A stretch of DNA of 64,000 nucleotides from Gnetum montanum (taxonomy: Eukaryota > Streptophyta > Gnetopsida > Gnetales > Gnetaceae): NCBI GenBank assembly GCA_015680685.1, contig MNCI01034224.1:614244-678243 (forward strand), read 5' to 3'. The notes under the pieces were generated by a model. It was not told the origin of the DNA. It worked only from the letters and a program-made list of their open reading frames with translations, and searched no databases. This document shows positions 11,528 through 23,369 of the stretch, piece after piece. Position numbers and translations under genes: made by a program. Each line of letters opens with the position of its first letter. Position 1 is the stretch's first letter.

Positions 11528-13220
11528 TATAGTGACCGAAAATGTCAGCGGCTAGAAAACACTGAGAGGTCGTCGATCGTTGACAGTCTTAACCTTGTGT
11601 CTACGCGAGGGCTGTGCTAGATAAAATGAAAATGGGTTGCCCTGAATGGTCTGGTCAATCAGACAGGAACTTAGTCAATGTTAATATAACCTTTTGTAAA
11701 TGGATAATTTGAAAATGAGACCTCTAGAATAAAATGATAACTTTAAATGAAAGAGGGACAAAAAATAATGTAAAAATGCAATGATAAGTAAGAAAAACAA
11801 AGTAAAATGTAGTTAGGAAAATGCTCTACTTCAAGATTATGAATTCACTTTGTCAAGGTGGATACAATTGGTTGCGCAATGCTAGGAGGCACAGAGATCC
11901 CAAAGGTAACCAAGATGTCCAGAGCAGGACAAATGTATGCTTGAACGTGGACTTGGGAGTCAACAATGCACAATGCTATGAGGATAGCAGGAAAGAGTAG
12001 AACAGGATGAAAAAATAAGAGTGCCAACTATTTGCATTATCAAACAAGATGTTTACAATGCTCAGGAATGCAATGCTAACTTTTTCTTGCCAGCTAATCA
12101 AATTGCCAACCAGTTGATGGACTGACCTGCTACTTGTGTTTTTGCCAAAAAAGACCCAAAACCCCTTTTAGCATTGCTCATTAGGGTATTTATAGGGCCA
12201 AGGGCATGCGAAAGGGATAGTTTGGACGCCATGTACCTTGGGCCCGCGTTGACTTGTCTATGCTGCATGGACGTGCATGACTGTTGGACATGCATGACCA
12301 TTGTAATTATGAGCCTGCCATGTCGTAATTGCAAGCCTACCATGCCATAATTGCACTGTCAGAACTTGGAGATGTGTGCCAATGGTGCAAATTGGTGAAC
12401 TGCATTGATGTAGCATAACTGCTTGCTACACTATGGTATGCTTTATAGCATAGCATGTTGGTGTAGCATAGCATCTTGTTGCACGTCTCATTGCATGTGT
12501 TGGAAGCCTTTGAAGCATGCTAATTGTTTATTGCATATTTGCTATGCTACATAGTGTAGCAGCTGACCTTAGTCGCAAAAACGTCGCCAATCTACAAACT
12601 TTTCCTTTTGCACTACAAAACTTGCGAACTTGCTGATCCCGCTCTTTGAGATGTTTTTCGTTGCTCCAATAGAGATGCTACATTGTGCTACACTACGTAG
12701 CATAGCAAATGACATGGCCTAAGTTTTTGCTAAATTTGTTATTTTTTGGTGAAGGAGCCATTGTTGAAGAACTTAGAGTCAAGCGAAGCAATTATTTTCG
12801 AAGGCTAGGGGAACTAACTTAGTGCAATTGAAAATCACTAAGTAAGCCAAGCCTTCCTGTCTTGCTCTTGCTATGCTGTGCTACATTGTGTAGCATAGCA
12901 CCTTGTCTTGCAACAATTTGCAGTTGACTATTTGAACAACAGTTTCCCGAAGCCTGCTACACTGTATAGTATTGCGTAGTGTAGCAAACTCCTTAACTTT
13001 AGAAAACTTGCCAAACTATTTTGCACATTTTGAGCGTCGCCGACAACTCTCTGCATGGCTTCTGTGTAGGCTATCAACTGGACGAATTACCCAACTAGAA
13101 AATTTGCCAAAATGCACACCCTAAAGCCTAGAACATCCATTTCCTGATGAACTGCCGTAACATTGCCCAAATTATGATAGCTTGGTGAAGCAAGGATGCC
13201 CTGAAATTTGGGGTGTTTCA
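11528..13220 (-). mobile_element. 3' LTR of E2
   Basis: In element orientation the LTR starts TGAAACACCCC at 13220 and ends with a mutated ACTACA-type end (ACTATA) at 11528. It has a TATA box (TATAAATA on the minus strand, 12187-12194), three tandem 24-25-bp units rich in GAGCCTGCCATG at about 12290-12352, and several TAGCATAGC-type palindromes in U3. It matches 23370-25092 over its whole length with roughly 10-20% differences by eye. A PPT lies immediately upstream, which makes it the 3' LTR. Confidence 0.85.
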
Positions 13221-13290
13221 TTGGCCCCTCTTTGTCGACATCTGAAAGATAGGCTTGAGAGACATTGACAAAGAATATGAAACACCATGG
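13211..13290 (-). other. PPT and LTR-start hairpin of E2
   Basis: The minus strand carries an inverted copy of the LTR end (GGTGTTTCAT) followed by TTCTTTGTCAATGTCTCTC, a loop, then GTCGACAAAGAGGGGCCAA (the PPT) and the LTR start TGAAACACC. The two halves can pair into a stem broken at the G-run. The same layout is seen at four other junctions in the window. Confidence 0.7.
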
Positions 13291-14574
13291 AAGATAAAAT
13301 GTTAACATTGTTGTTTGGTGATTGTCAAGACGTCACTTAGTTGTGCTTGAGATTGTTGCATTGGTTTTTGTAGGGGAAAGGGAAAATTAGGGAGGAAGGA
13401 GGTTCAGGGAAAGGATAAAGATGAGGCTTAGCAGAGTCCCTCATCAGAGTGCTCATGAGGGAGTTGTTCATGTTTTCATGTTTACTTTGATTGACCTTCG
13501 ACCTCTCATCAAAATGCTTGGGGAGGGTTATTACGAAACGGCTTACGTGCCATTTGTTTTAGGCACGTGCTCTTTCGCTCTCTTACACTTTTACCTTTTG
13601 CCATTTTTCCATTTACATTTGCAAACAATCTTGCTACAGGATAGACATTTCTTTCCTCGGATGAGTTGTGTTACATCCACATGGGGGCTTTAACCTACCT
13701 ATAGGTGCTTCCCATGCGGCAAGCTGTGTTATGCACATCATGGACTTTGCAGTTGAGCAAACAGGAGGACTTAATAGATGTTGGGAAGATCTTGTAAAAG
13801 AGGGGAGTGAGTGGGAATTGTAGGTGTGAGAAGAAAGGTAAAGGGAAGGAGCATAGATGGTAGGGTAGGATGTGCACTCTAAGATAACCAAGCTAGTCTA
13901 GACAACCACTTCGCAACGTTGTAGCATTTATTGCCGTGGCAAGATGAACCTTTGGCCGCACCCTGAAAACATGATAGAGAGAAATCTAGAAGAAATGGCC
14001 ATAGTGCAAAATGAGGGCAAAGGTCTTGCTTGCTACAGACATTGTTGAAGCTCTTGGACACCTTTGCTGGTGCATGGTGTCCAAAGTAGGAAGGCCAACA
14101 ACGGCCTTGGCAGCGTTAGCGTGGAGGAGCTGGTATCAAAGGAGTGGGGAGTCACTGTGAGTGCGAATTCTTTGGAATCCCTACCAAAGGCATGCATTCT
14201 CAGTTCAACTATGGGATCAGCTACCTCATAGCTAAACATCATTTGAGCCCAGACGCTGTTAGGGAGTTGGAGGGTAATAATATTGTGGCTGGGCCACAAT
14301 ACTACAGGAACTCCAACAACAAGCATTGACCAAGGAACTACTGTTAGGGCGATGGGCCATGGCAACAATAGTTCTAGGGGGTTAGTGAGATGTCATATGA
14401 CATCTTCAGGGGATTAGCAAGATGCTAGGAGCGGCGGCACTACATATGTTCTAGATCATGTTCTCAGTGCATCATGAACCATGTCTTGGAACTATAACGT
14501 CCTGCCCCATGTCAACATTGGGTGTGCTCTCTTGATGTGTACTTGGTGCAGATGCATGCTAGGGATGTGCTACA
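13291..14574 (-). other. Conserved noncoding tail of E2
   Basis: This stretch lies between hairpin set 1 and the PPT. It aligns piecewise with the tails of E1 (25190-26348), E3 (28549-29870) and E5 (49691-51195), for example around the ATGAGTTGTGTTACATCCA block at 13660. Small ORFs on both strands are interrupted differently in each copy, so I do not call a protein here. Confidence 0.55.
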
Positions 14575-14985
14575 AACTTAGTTTAAGGTCTTGGTAGATC
14601 ATGTGTTGGTTTAAGGTCCCAGTGGACCACTATGCTAGTTTAAGGTCTTAGTAGAACGTATGTGCCAGTTTAACATCATAGCGGACGTGCTATGCTAGTT
14701 TTACATTGTAGCAGACGAGCTGTGCTAGTTTTATGTTATAGCGGATGAGCTGTGCCAATTTAACATCATGGCAGATGAGTTGTGCTAGTTTTACATCGTA
14801 GAGAATGAGTTGTTCTAGTTTTACATCGTAGCAGATAAGTTGTACCAGTTTAACGTCATGGCAGATGAGCTGTGCTAGTTTTACGTCATAGCAGATGAGT
14901 TGTGTCAGTTTTACGTTGTAGGAGATGATTGCCAACTTTTCCAGTTTTACATCATAGCGAACGATGCTTACCGTGTTCATGCTTC
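14575..14985 (-). repeat. Tail hairpin-repeat set 1 of E2
   Basis: Thirteen tandem units of about 30 bp are present, core on the minus strand GTCCGCTATGACGTAAAACT. The three units nearest the tail change to GGTC...GACC with TTAAAC, so both arms of the small inverted repeat change together. Because the unit is 30 bp, one frame is open for 96 codons and spells a ten-residue repeat (ICYDVKLAQL). I take this as a by-product of the unit length, although the period is unusually exact. Confidence 0.85.
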
Positions 14986-17900
14986 AGATGTAGTATGGCT
15001 TGAGGTGTGAGTGATTTACTAGGTTTATAAGCTTGTTGCCATCCATGTCCACCAGCTTGAAGGCTCTGTTCCCAAAGGCTTTGGTGACCATGTATGGGCC
15101 TTCCCAGTTGGCTGAGAATTTGCTCACATATTCACGGATGGGTGTGAGGATGTGGTCTCCCTTCTGTACTGGCTGTTGATGTAGGTTTGCATGATGTTTT
15201 TGTTGTTTCTTGCTTTGGCAGTGCTCTATGTGAGTTAGTGTTCGTGCACGCTCCTCCTCTATTGAGTCGAGGTCAATAATTCTCGACTCGTTGTACTGGG
15301 CTTCGCTCACGACATCAGATAGGATCATCTGGAGTGATGGTACCTACAACTCAAGAGGCAACATAGCTTCAAATCCATAAATAAGACTGTAAGGGGTCTT
15401 ACTTGTTGTGGTAATGCATGTCATTCTATAGGCCCATAGAACATAGAGGATTTGCTCATGCCACCGCCTCTTACTGTTGTTAAGCATCTGCTTCAACAAG
15501 TTGATGATGGACTTATTTGTAGCCTCTGCCTGCCTTTTCGCCTATGGGTAATATGGGGAGGAGAATGATTGCCTGATGCCCAGATTACTACAGAAGGTTC
15601 AGGTTTCCGTACTACTGAATTGTGGTCCATTATCGATTACAATAGTCATCGGAAGCCCAAACCTTGTCACGATGTTGTCTAGAATGAAATGGCAAACCTG
15701 CTGAGATGTCGTCTTCCTCAAGGGGATAGCTTCCATCCACTTAGTAAAATACTCAGTGGTGGTGATAATGAAGCTATGCCCTGTAGAGGACTTACGTGTG
15801 ATAGGTCCTATGAGGTCTAGTTCCCATCGCTAAAAGGCCATGTGATCTATGTTGGATGTAGCTCCGTAGGTGAGACATGTATGAGATTTACATATCTCTG
15901 GCACGTGTCACATGTCTTGACTTTTGAAAAGTAGTCACACTCCATATGGGGCTAGTAGTACCTTAGGTGTTTGATTTTCGCAGCCATAGCTCTGGGTGCT
16001 ATGTGTCCACCATGCAGTCCCTCATGTACTTCATTAATCACCTTCCACACTTGCTCCTCACCCACGCATGCCAACAATATCCCATCATAAGAACGTCTGC
16101 ACAGGACATCATTTCCCATGAGCATATATTGCTAGGCTTGCTTACGAATCACATCTCTCTAGGCAGATGTCAGTCTGCTTGGGGATTCACCGTGTTGCAG
16201 GTAGGCTTTAATGTTGGCGTACCACTCCTAGGTATCAACAGCACTGATAGAGGCCACATGTCCCGCCTAGGTGATGGGCTCAGTACATTCGAAAATTAAT
16301 GTTGGTAGACTTGTAAATGAGTGTGGTGGGATATTTAGTGCTAGGGTGGCTAAGGTGTCTGCCACGACATTCTCATTGTGTGGCACGTGTTGCACATCTG
16401 TAGTTTTAAATTGCTTAAGTAGGATTTTTGCTAGATCATAGTAGGCTTGTAGGTGCATAGCTTTACAAGCATAGACCTCGGTGGTTTGATTCACAACTAG
16501 TTGTGAATCGCTACGAGTTGTCAAGTGTTGTATGCGTAGTGTTTAGGTAGCTAAGAGGCCTCTGAGTAGTCCCTCATACTTTGCCACATTGTTGATGCAG
16601 GGGAATGCAAAAAGATAAGCAAATGGGTGCATTTCCCCAGAGGGGAATGTAATGATAGTAGCTGCACTACCTCCTTGCACGGTTGAGGTTCCATTGAAGT
16701 GTAAAGTAGCTTTGAGGTGCGATGGGATGGCATTGATAGTACCAACATGCTCATTTGGGAATTTGGGATCTATGGTTGCCTGGTTGTCGATGGGTGAGGT
16801 TGTAAGTTGGGTCGCTATGGCTTGACCCTTTGTCGATGATTGGCTCACATAGTGTAAGTTGAACTCTGCGGTTATTGCTTTCCATTAGGCTATCCTGCTA
16901 CTTTCATATAGGTTGTTAGTAATAGCCCAAAGTATGTTGCTTTTGCAAATGATGTTAGTTGTACTACAAAACAAGTAATGCCTCCACTTTTTTAACGCAA
17001 ACACTAAGGTGAGGCAATTCCTCTCCACTTCATTGTATTTCACCCCATGTGCTATTAATGCATGACTCAGATAATACAATGGTATCTTAGATCCGTTGTC
17101 TCATTTTTGACATAAAAGTGCTATGATAGATGTGTCGAAGGTGGCAAGGTAGATGAAGAAAGGCTTATCCCTCTGTGGCAGATGCACAATTGGAAGGTGC
17201 AAAAGTTCTTTCTTCAAGTCATCGAAGGCTTGTTGACATTGGGTTGTCCATTCAAATTTAACCCCTTTCTTTAGAAGATGTTGCATGGGGTGTAACCTGT
17301 CAATCAACTTTGCTATAAACCTTTGGATGAACTGTACCTTACCTTGCAAACCACATAACTCCTTAAGGTTTGTAGGAGCTTCCAGGTTAACGATGGCCTT
17401 AACTTTGTCAGGGTCAACCTGTATTCCTGCCTTCGATACTACAAACCCTAACATGCGTACGGTCTTCACACCGAAGACACACTTCTTAGGGTTAAGGCAC
17501 AAATCATGCATTTGAAAACACTTAAGGACTACCCCTAGATCTCATGGGTGATCAATGGCTTCTTTGGACTTGACTGCTATATCATCTATGTAGTCATTTA
17601 GCATTTCTAGGATGTAGTCACTGAAGATGTAAGTCATGGCTCGTTGGTAGGTCATCCTAGCATTCTTGAGCCCAAAAGGCATCATGGTGTAACAAAAGGT
17701 ACCCCATGGGGTCATGAAGGTTGTTGTTAGTTGATGCTCTGGGTTGATGCAAATTTGGTTGTAGCCAGAGAAACCATTCATGAAGGATAACAAAGCATGA
17801 TTGGCCAGAGTGTTGATGAGTTGATCGATGCTTGGAAGTGGAAAATTGTCTTTGATCATTACTTTGTTCAGATCCCAAAAGTCTATACAGATTTTTATTC

Positions 17901-18465
17901 CTCCCATTTTCTTAGAAACGACAACAATGTTGGACACCCATTCCAAGTAATCAACTACGCAGATGAAACCAGCTTGGTATAGTTTGGTGATTTCATCTCT
18001 TATGGCTAGTGCAATTTCTAGTTTAACCTGATGAGCTTTCTGCTTGACTACCTTCATGCGCAGGTCTAGGACAATGTTGTGCTATATCAGCTGCGGATCT
18101 AAACCCCACATGTCACTGTATGACCATGCGAAGAATTTGATGTTGTCTTGTAGAATCTTGGTTACATTTTCATGCATCTACGCATCTAAGAGGGAGCTAA
18201 GTTTTAACGTTTTTAGTTCTCCCTTGGACGTGGTCATAGGCATCTTGATGAGAGGGTCCTCAATTACATCCCTGGCCTCTAAATCTAGGGCTCGGACCAA
18301 ATGCTCAGGCCAGTCTGGGGATGTTTCTAAGGATGCTATAGTGCTAGTTGTGGTCGGCCCCTAGTCGACCAAGTCTAGGTTCAATTGTCTTGTGAGCTTG
18401 CCATGTGGACTTGCTAAAGCTAAAGGTGTGGAGAGGTCGCGATGGATTTCCATCTTTTACTTAAC
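14984..18465 (-). pseudogene. Pol pseudogene of E2: RT, RNase H, second RNase H, integrase
   Basis: The coding exon starts after a GTAG acceptor at 18466-18469. RT (about 18057-17101) is open except for one stop and has YIDD at the catalytic box. The first RNase H contains YLSHALIAHGVKYNEVERN. The second RNase H-like domain has LHFNGTST, NNVAKYEGLL and RSDSQLVVN, so the first catalytic Asp is Asn here. Integrase (about 16050-15330) has the zinc region with CDTC, then a Leu-Ile-Gly-type core (ELDLIGP), VIDNGPQF and QAEATNKS, keeping all three acidic residues. The C-terminal part ends HLKPYYI at 14984. It is largely in one frame, with scattered stops at sites where other copies have Trp or Gln. 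It is better preserved than the E1 and E3 pol genes. Confidence 0.88.
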
Positions 18466-18579
18466 CTACCAAAATGAGATGAAAACCTGGTTAAGAGACA
18501 CCTATTGGTAGTAATCGTGTATAATGAAAACTTGCAAAGCAATGACGAGATGTAACTAGCGAAGTATGATGTAAAGATT

Positions 18580-18960
18580 AAAATTTTTCCAGTTTAAAGT
18601 TATGGCAGACCGCTATGGCATGGGGATGCAGAACTGCTAAAAGACAAAGTGTAAAACCATCTATGTGAGAATGCAAAATTGCTAAAAATACAAAGTTGCC
18701 AATGCAAAAACGTGAAACTGCTAGTTTAGTGTCATTACGGACTACGAATGTATAATAGATCAAAACTGCTATTTTAAGGTCTTTTCGGACCGTTAAAGTT
18801 GTTGCTACATTAGGATTGCTAGTTTAAGGTCTTTCTAGACTGTTAACTAGAGTGGAACGCTACGCTAAGAATGCTAGTTTAAGGTCTTTTTGGACTGCGA
18901 AAGTTACAACTACACTGGGGTTGCTAGTTTAAGGTCTTTTCAGATTTGTAACAAAAAAAA
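18580..18960 (-). repeat. Hairpin-repeat set 2 of E2
   Basis: Several units read on the minus strand as GGTCCGAAAAGACCTTAAAC followed by TAGCA, separated by about 60 bp of less conserved sequence. They lie between the antisense gene's promoter and the RT exon, the same place as in E1 and E3. Confidence 0.75.
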
Positions 18961-19139
18961 TATTTTTTTCATTTTTTGGGAAAGAAAATAGTTAGCTTGA
19001 AGTGTGCCAAGATATTTCACCCAGATGTATCCATTTTAATTGCCAATAGTGCTACGATGTCATGGCAGGCATGCTACGCTGCACGGCAAACCCTGCATTA
19101 AACGGAAAGAGAGAGTGGCAAGTTTCCCCTCTTCACCAT

Positions 19140-19165
19140 TACAACCATAAATAGGGATTAAACCT
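19140..19165 (+). promoter_or_regulatory. Decayed core promoter of the antisense gene (E2)
   Basis: CATAAATAGGGATTAAACC at about 19146 corresponds to the intact TATAAATAG plus GGGGTTTAACCCC of E3. Both the TATA box and the palindrome carry substitutions. The start codon follows at 19307. Confidence 0.5.
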
Positions 19166-19306
19166 TGGTAAGCTTGTCATTCTCACCATAAAAGTGCAGA
19201 GCCCATATTCAGAGCACAAAGTGATTCTGTAGAGCAGAGCGATTGTGCTAACAGAGAGTAGGATGGTTTTTTGCATAGCAACGAGGAAAAGTCTGCAAGC
19301 AGGACA

Positions 19307-21605
19307 ATGGCTCCCAAGAAGAAACACACTCACTTGGTTCTTGTGAAGGTTGAGGAGGTAAAGAAAACCCTAGGATGCGTGACATAAACACACGTCACGG
19401 TGTGGGAGGACACGCCATTGACCCGATAGGCTGCTATGCTTCCTTTGCTTTTTTGTGCCTCTATTATTGTTTTTTGTTTTTTGCTTTCATTTTGTGATTC
19501 AGTTTTAGTTATTTATGTTTTCTATCATTATGTTGTCATTTTTTGACCTTTGCATAGTCGTTGTTGCCATTTCGGCCATGGAAGATGCACAGACGCTACG
19601 CTAACATTGCATGCAAGGCCACCTAAACCACCACCACTGCAGTTGTGATAACCATAGGTGTTTGGATAGTTTAAATAAATTGGCTTTCAAATGGCATAAC
19701 ATAGGACCCTTAGGAGGGTTTGGCCAAGCATGATACAATAGTGCAACATGTGTTTTGTTAGGGCATATTGTTAATCACCCTATTAGGATTAAATGCTCTG
19801 TTGCTACACTAGGCTATTTTCGCTATGCTATCGCTTTCATGTTCTTGCTACGCTATGTGCGGGAAGAGGGTTATGCTATGCCATATGCTAAGATGTTAGG
19901 TGTTGCTATGCTACGTGTACACTACACTTGGACATGATGCTAACACTTGCTGGTTGTGTTGTGCAGGATGGCGGTAAGGCCAATTTTGATTATCTTAGAA
20001 ATTGCAAGGGTCCTGTGTTGCGTAAGCAAACCTGTGGCCAATGCTCCTCCTCCTCGTATACATGTGGGGGAGTGGGGGGTCTAGTTTAGGAAAGGAGCAC
20101 AAGAGTTCCTACAATACCTTCTCCAACACTTTAGTGTGATCGTTTGGTCATACTTAGAGGAGGAAGAGGTGGTCGTCATAAAAGAAGTCCAATTGTCTAG
20201 GGAAAGTGAGGGTATCCTGAGGTTTTTAATGGATGGGTCAATCATTAGCAAGCAGGTAGAAGGATCCAGTCAATGTCCCAAAGAGTTAAGATGTTTGGCC
20301 TAGATCTGGGATATGCCTGAGTACAACTGCTACCATCCTTACAACACATTGTTCGTTGCACATTATATGGAAACGTGCTTCCAAAATCCACTATGAATCG
20401 TCTATTGTGCTGGTGAGTGAGTTTTGAAGCCCTGTTCCACTATGTTGTGCAACGCTTGCCATATTAGCCAAATGCTAATAGTATGTTTTTGTTAACAGGT
20501 TCTCCATTAGCAGGGAAGGGCTTTATGAAAAATCGGGTATGATGACCACAACATTGATGGCCCTACAAGAGCTCTCTTCTACTAAGAACCTACGTGCAGG
20601 TATGATTGGTCAATGTGAGGGTGAATACCACACCTACCCAGACCTATATCCCATTCCCTATGGTAGGTGCAAGGAGTCTGGTTGGCTGGATGAGGGGTGG
20701 GTACCCTTCAAACTGATCACCATTGAACAAGTCCTAGTTTGTCTTCCACCATTCCCATTGCCATACAAACTTGGTAAGCTAAACAGTGAGTGTTGCATGC
20801 TCAAGTGTCTTTGCAATCTTTTTATTTTCTGTGTTTTTATGCTAAAAGTTTCTTGTGAAAACTATTATAGGGGTGAAGAAGTCCCAGGAGGTGACAGTGG
20901 TAACCACCGAGCATGAGGAGGTAAACATATACTTCAAGTATGGAGAGGTAGATGCGAGCCAACGCTGGATAAACAGTGAGGCTTTAGTCTCCTTGGTTTA
21001 GAATATCCAAAAGGTTGGGCTTATGGATTAGTTCCTAGCCCTGAATCCAAGCATTCCTACCACTGAGATGCTCTCCCTAGTCAACTCCTTTTCTAACAAG
21101 ACAGGCTACTTCTACACGCGCATACAGGGCATACAGGTGCTCATTGAAATCAATGACTAGCTATTTGTAGATCTTTTCGGTGTCCCCACCGATGGCGTCC
21201 TCATAGGGTCAAAGTCCAAGAGGGAGCAGAGCCTTCAGAAGAAGGACATTCAAGAGTGGTTAGGGATTACCAAGGAGTAGAAGGGGCTCCCCATGGAGAA
21301 GCTCAAACTAGGACCCGCTAGGGAGGTTTACCCTATCTTCCGTGCTCATGCATTCCTACAGCTTCTTTCCCAAGGGAAGTTCCTAGGGATTGAGCAGGCC
21401 TGGGTAATGCATGAGGTCATGGAAGAGGGGCCTCGCTACAACTGGGCTAGGTTTCTATGTAAAGGCTTGTAGACCAAAATCTTGGGCCTCCATAAGAAAC
21501 CAAAGTCCCATTCCAATATACATTATGCCTTTTACATAGTCTATCTAAAGCATTTTGTGGAGTTTTTGGTGGTTCATGAGAATGGAGCCTGGGTCATGTG
21601 AAATT
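19307..21605 (+). pseudogene. Antisense multi-exon gene of E2 (exons 1-4), FCP1-like domain
   Basis: Exon 1 starts at 19307 (MAPKKKHTHLVLVKVEEV). Intron 1 ends at GTGCAG. Exon 2 is 19967-20412, with donor GTGAGT. Intron 2 is again exactly 86 nt. Exon 3 is 20499-20773 with donor GTAAGC. Exon 4 begins at 20871 and is cut at about 21605, where it meets gag. Exon 2 reads PILIILEIARVL, then FRKGAQEFLQYLLQHFSVIV, then the phrase NTLFVAHYMETCFQNP. These line up in order with the DLNG, F-V-VWSS and NTLLxDDSPYKxxxNPP landmarks of plant FCP1/NIF-type HAD proteins, with the acidic catalytic residues missing. Exon 4 has segments such as LGIEQAWVMHEVMEEGPRYN, of no family I can name; a plant mobile-domain type is possible. 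There are few stops, so this is the best preserved copy of exons 2-4. Confidence 0.68.
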
Positions 21606-21639
21606 GCAACTAGATTTCTAGATCATGGATCCTCTAGAT

Positions 21640-22951
21640 CCTTTGGATCTCCCTCCCCATTGTACTTTGTAAAGTGGAGGAGGGACATCCCTGGGGGTAA
21701 TGTGAGAATAGGGATTGTAGGGCTGATGGGGTCATCCTAGTAAAAGTCCATGACTTGTACCATGTCAGACCCTATAGCTTTGAGACATTTTATTTCCTCG
21801 GTAAGGGTTTGGATAAGCTAGAACGCTTGATCCAAACCCTGCGACGTTGTGGACGATTGGGGAACTACCAAGGCAACTCCCATATGTGGAATGGTAGGGG
21901 TGGCGGCATGACCCACCGATGGTATCATTGGGGTGGCCCCTACAAATGGTGCTACTTGCGCTGTTCACCACCCAGTAGGTGGTGCTGTTGGAGTAGCAAC
22001 CATGGGTTGGGCTGCTGGATAGACCACTTGTGTCACCAGCAGAACAAACCATAGCCCCATGTTGGGTTGTACCATTTGCAGGGTTTGGTAGGTATAAGGG
22101 CAAACATAATAAGACATCTGCGATGGTTGTGGAATAGGCAAAGAAGTGAATGGGGTCCACCATGTGGACAGGCCTAGGCCCACTGCGGTTGGTGGGACAG
22201 ATGTCAATGTAGGAATGGAAATGAAAGTTGTTTACGACTGTGAAGTAGGTATGATATGAACATGCGGGAGGGTAGCCATGATTGGCGTGTGATGTGCTAC
22301 AGGAATGGACTAGTGAGTGGTTTGCAAAGGCATAGTTGCTACAAATGAAATAGGGGAATACGAACGTTGATACACTGGGAAGGTGATATGGCTATCCATT
22401 GCAGTTGTGATTATAGGCTGTGGGAGTGTAGGCGTGATCACAAAGGGAATGGTGATAGATAACGAATTGACCTAGAAGGATTGGGTAGGAGGGACTATGA
22501 TGGGGTTGGCCTAACCTCCCCCATTGGATTGAGAATCAATATCCTCTTGTCCATCTTGGAAGGTCTTTTCATGGTTAGAAGTTGTATCCTACTACTCCCT
22601 AAGCCTAGCCAATTGGATTAGCTGGTCTAGAAGCCATTGATTGGTCTGTGTCAAAGGTATGGAATTACCAGGAGTGGGACCAAACTTCTTCCCATCGCAG
22701 TAAGCAAAATCAAAGCTACGTTTGTCTTTGAATTCATGCACATCCAAGGGAAGGTTTTCTTGAACCTTTGCATAGAGGAAGTTATAGCACTCATGTTGCT
22801 AGGCCAAGCCTTCAGGTCCTCGGTTTTGGATCCTGAGGGATCAATGTGTTTCTAGCATCGAGTTGAGTGGTTTTTCGACACCTGTGATGCCTTGAACCAT
22901 GATGGGAACTTCAATGTTGAAGGTGTTAATAGCTGTGGTTACAAAAAACAT
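21640..22951 (-). pseudogene. Gag remnant of E2 (N-terminal part)
   Basis: The start codon is at 22951 on the minus strand (MFFVTTAINTFNIEVP). A conserved N-terminal part follows with KVQENLPLDVHEFKDKRSF, then a Pro/Thr/Ser-rich stretch (about 22500-21800), then MSLLHFTKYNGEGDP at about 21680, where E3 gag has the equivalent LLQFTKYNGKGNP. Just after this the reading frame ends at a junction with exon 4 of the antisense gene. The capsid-like core, zinc knuckle and protease are missing. Several TAG stops and frameshifts are present. Confidence 0.7.
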
Positions 22952-23028
22952 TGTTACTAAGTTAGATAGTTTTGCAAACATGAAAAGCAAGGAAATTGGA
23001 GAATAATCAAGAAAGCTTTATATCTTAC

Positions 23029-23345
23029 CAGATTCCAGAGAAATCGTTAGAGAGACCAATCTGTACCACACGATGCGTAAACAACTGCAAAAGGGCATCA
23101 CATTTACGCTAGTGCACGATAGGGTATGGAATGCGTGCAAGACTACCGTAAAGCAAAAAAGCAAACAAGTCAACTAGTGATCGAAGGATTTATGTCTTGT
23201 AGGGTCCCAGAGGAACCATCAAGGAAACCGATCTACACTGCACAATGCATAAATAACAATGAATGAATGTCAAATTTATGCTAATGCGTATCAGGATGTA
23301 GAACACTTACAGGACTATTGTAAGATACAGAAAGGAAACTAAAAG
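23029..23345 (-). repeat. Duplicated leader of E2
   Basis: Two imperfect direct copies (about 23029-23160 and 23205-23335) each carry a block with CCAGAGRAAYC, a CACRATGCRTAAA motif and a GACTAYYGTAAG block. E3 has only one such unit at 43521-43650. The unit sits between the PBS and gag, where packaging or splicing signals would be expected, but no function can be read from it. Confidence 0.6.
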
Positions 23346-23363
23346 GCCCTCCTTCTAGCACCA
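23345..23363 (-). other. Primer-binding site of E2
   Basis: The minus strand reads TGGTGCTAGAAGGAGGGCC six bases downstream of the 5' LTR end. It starts with TGG, as expected for pairing with a tRNA CCA end. E3 has TGGCACTAGAAGGAGGGCC in the same place. I cannot assign the tRNA. Confidence 0.7.
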
Positions 23364-23369
23364 GAAAAT

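Noticed and set aside
11528-13220. Reading the LTRs in the opposite orientation, with the AAAGAGGGG side as a primer-binding site
   Set aside because: All LTRs have TATAAATA only in the orientation starting TGAAACACC; gag follows the TGGYRCTAGAAGG side, and AACAAAGAGGGG is a polypurine tract.
13421-13693. Conserved antisense ORF in the tail (also 28733-28930 and 25995-26234)
   Set aside because: The DNA is conserved, but frames are interrupted at different places in each copy and there is no consistent start.
14125-14140. GCTGGTATCAAAGG as a tRNA-Met primer site
   Set aside because: Only a partial match, inside the E2 tail and with no LTR end beside it.
14575-14985. CRISPR-like array of 30-bp repeats
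   Set aside because: Units are back to back without spacers, diverged, and lie at a fixed place in a plant retrotransposon.
20539-20916. Stand-alone host gene of 125 residues
   Set aside because: It is exon 3 of the antisense gene plus intron read-through; homologous exons occur at 5170-5443 and 36033-36307.
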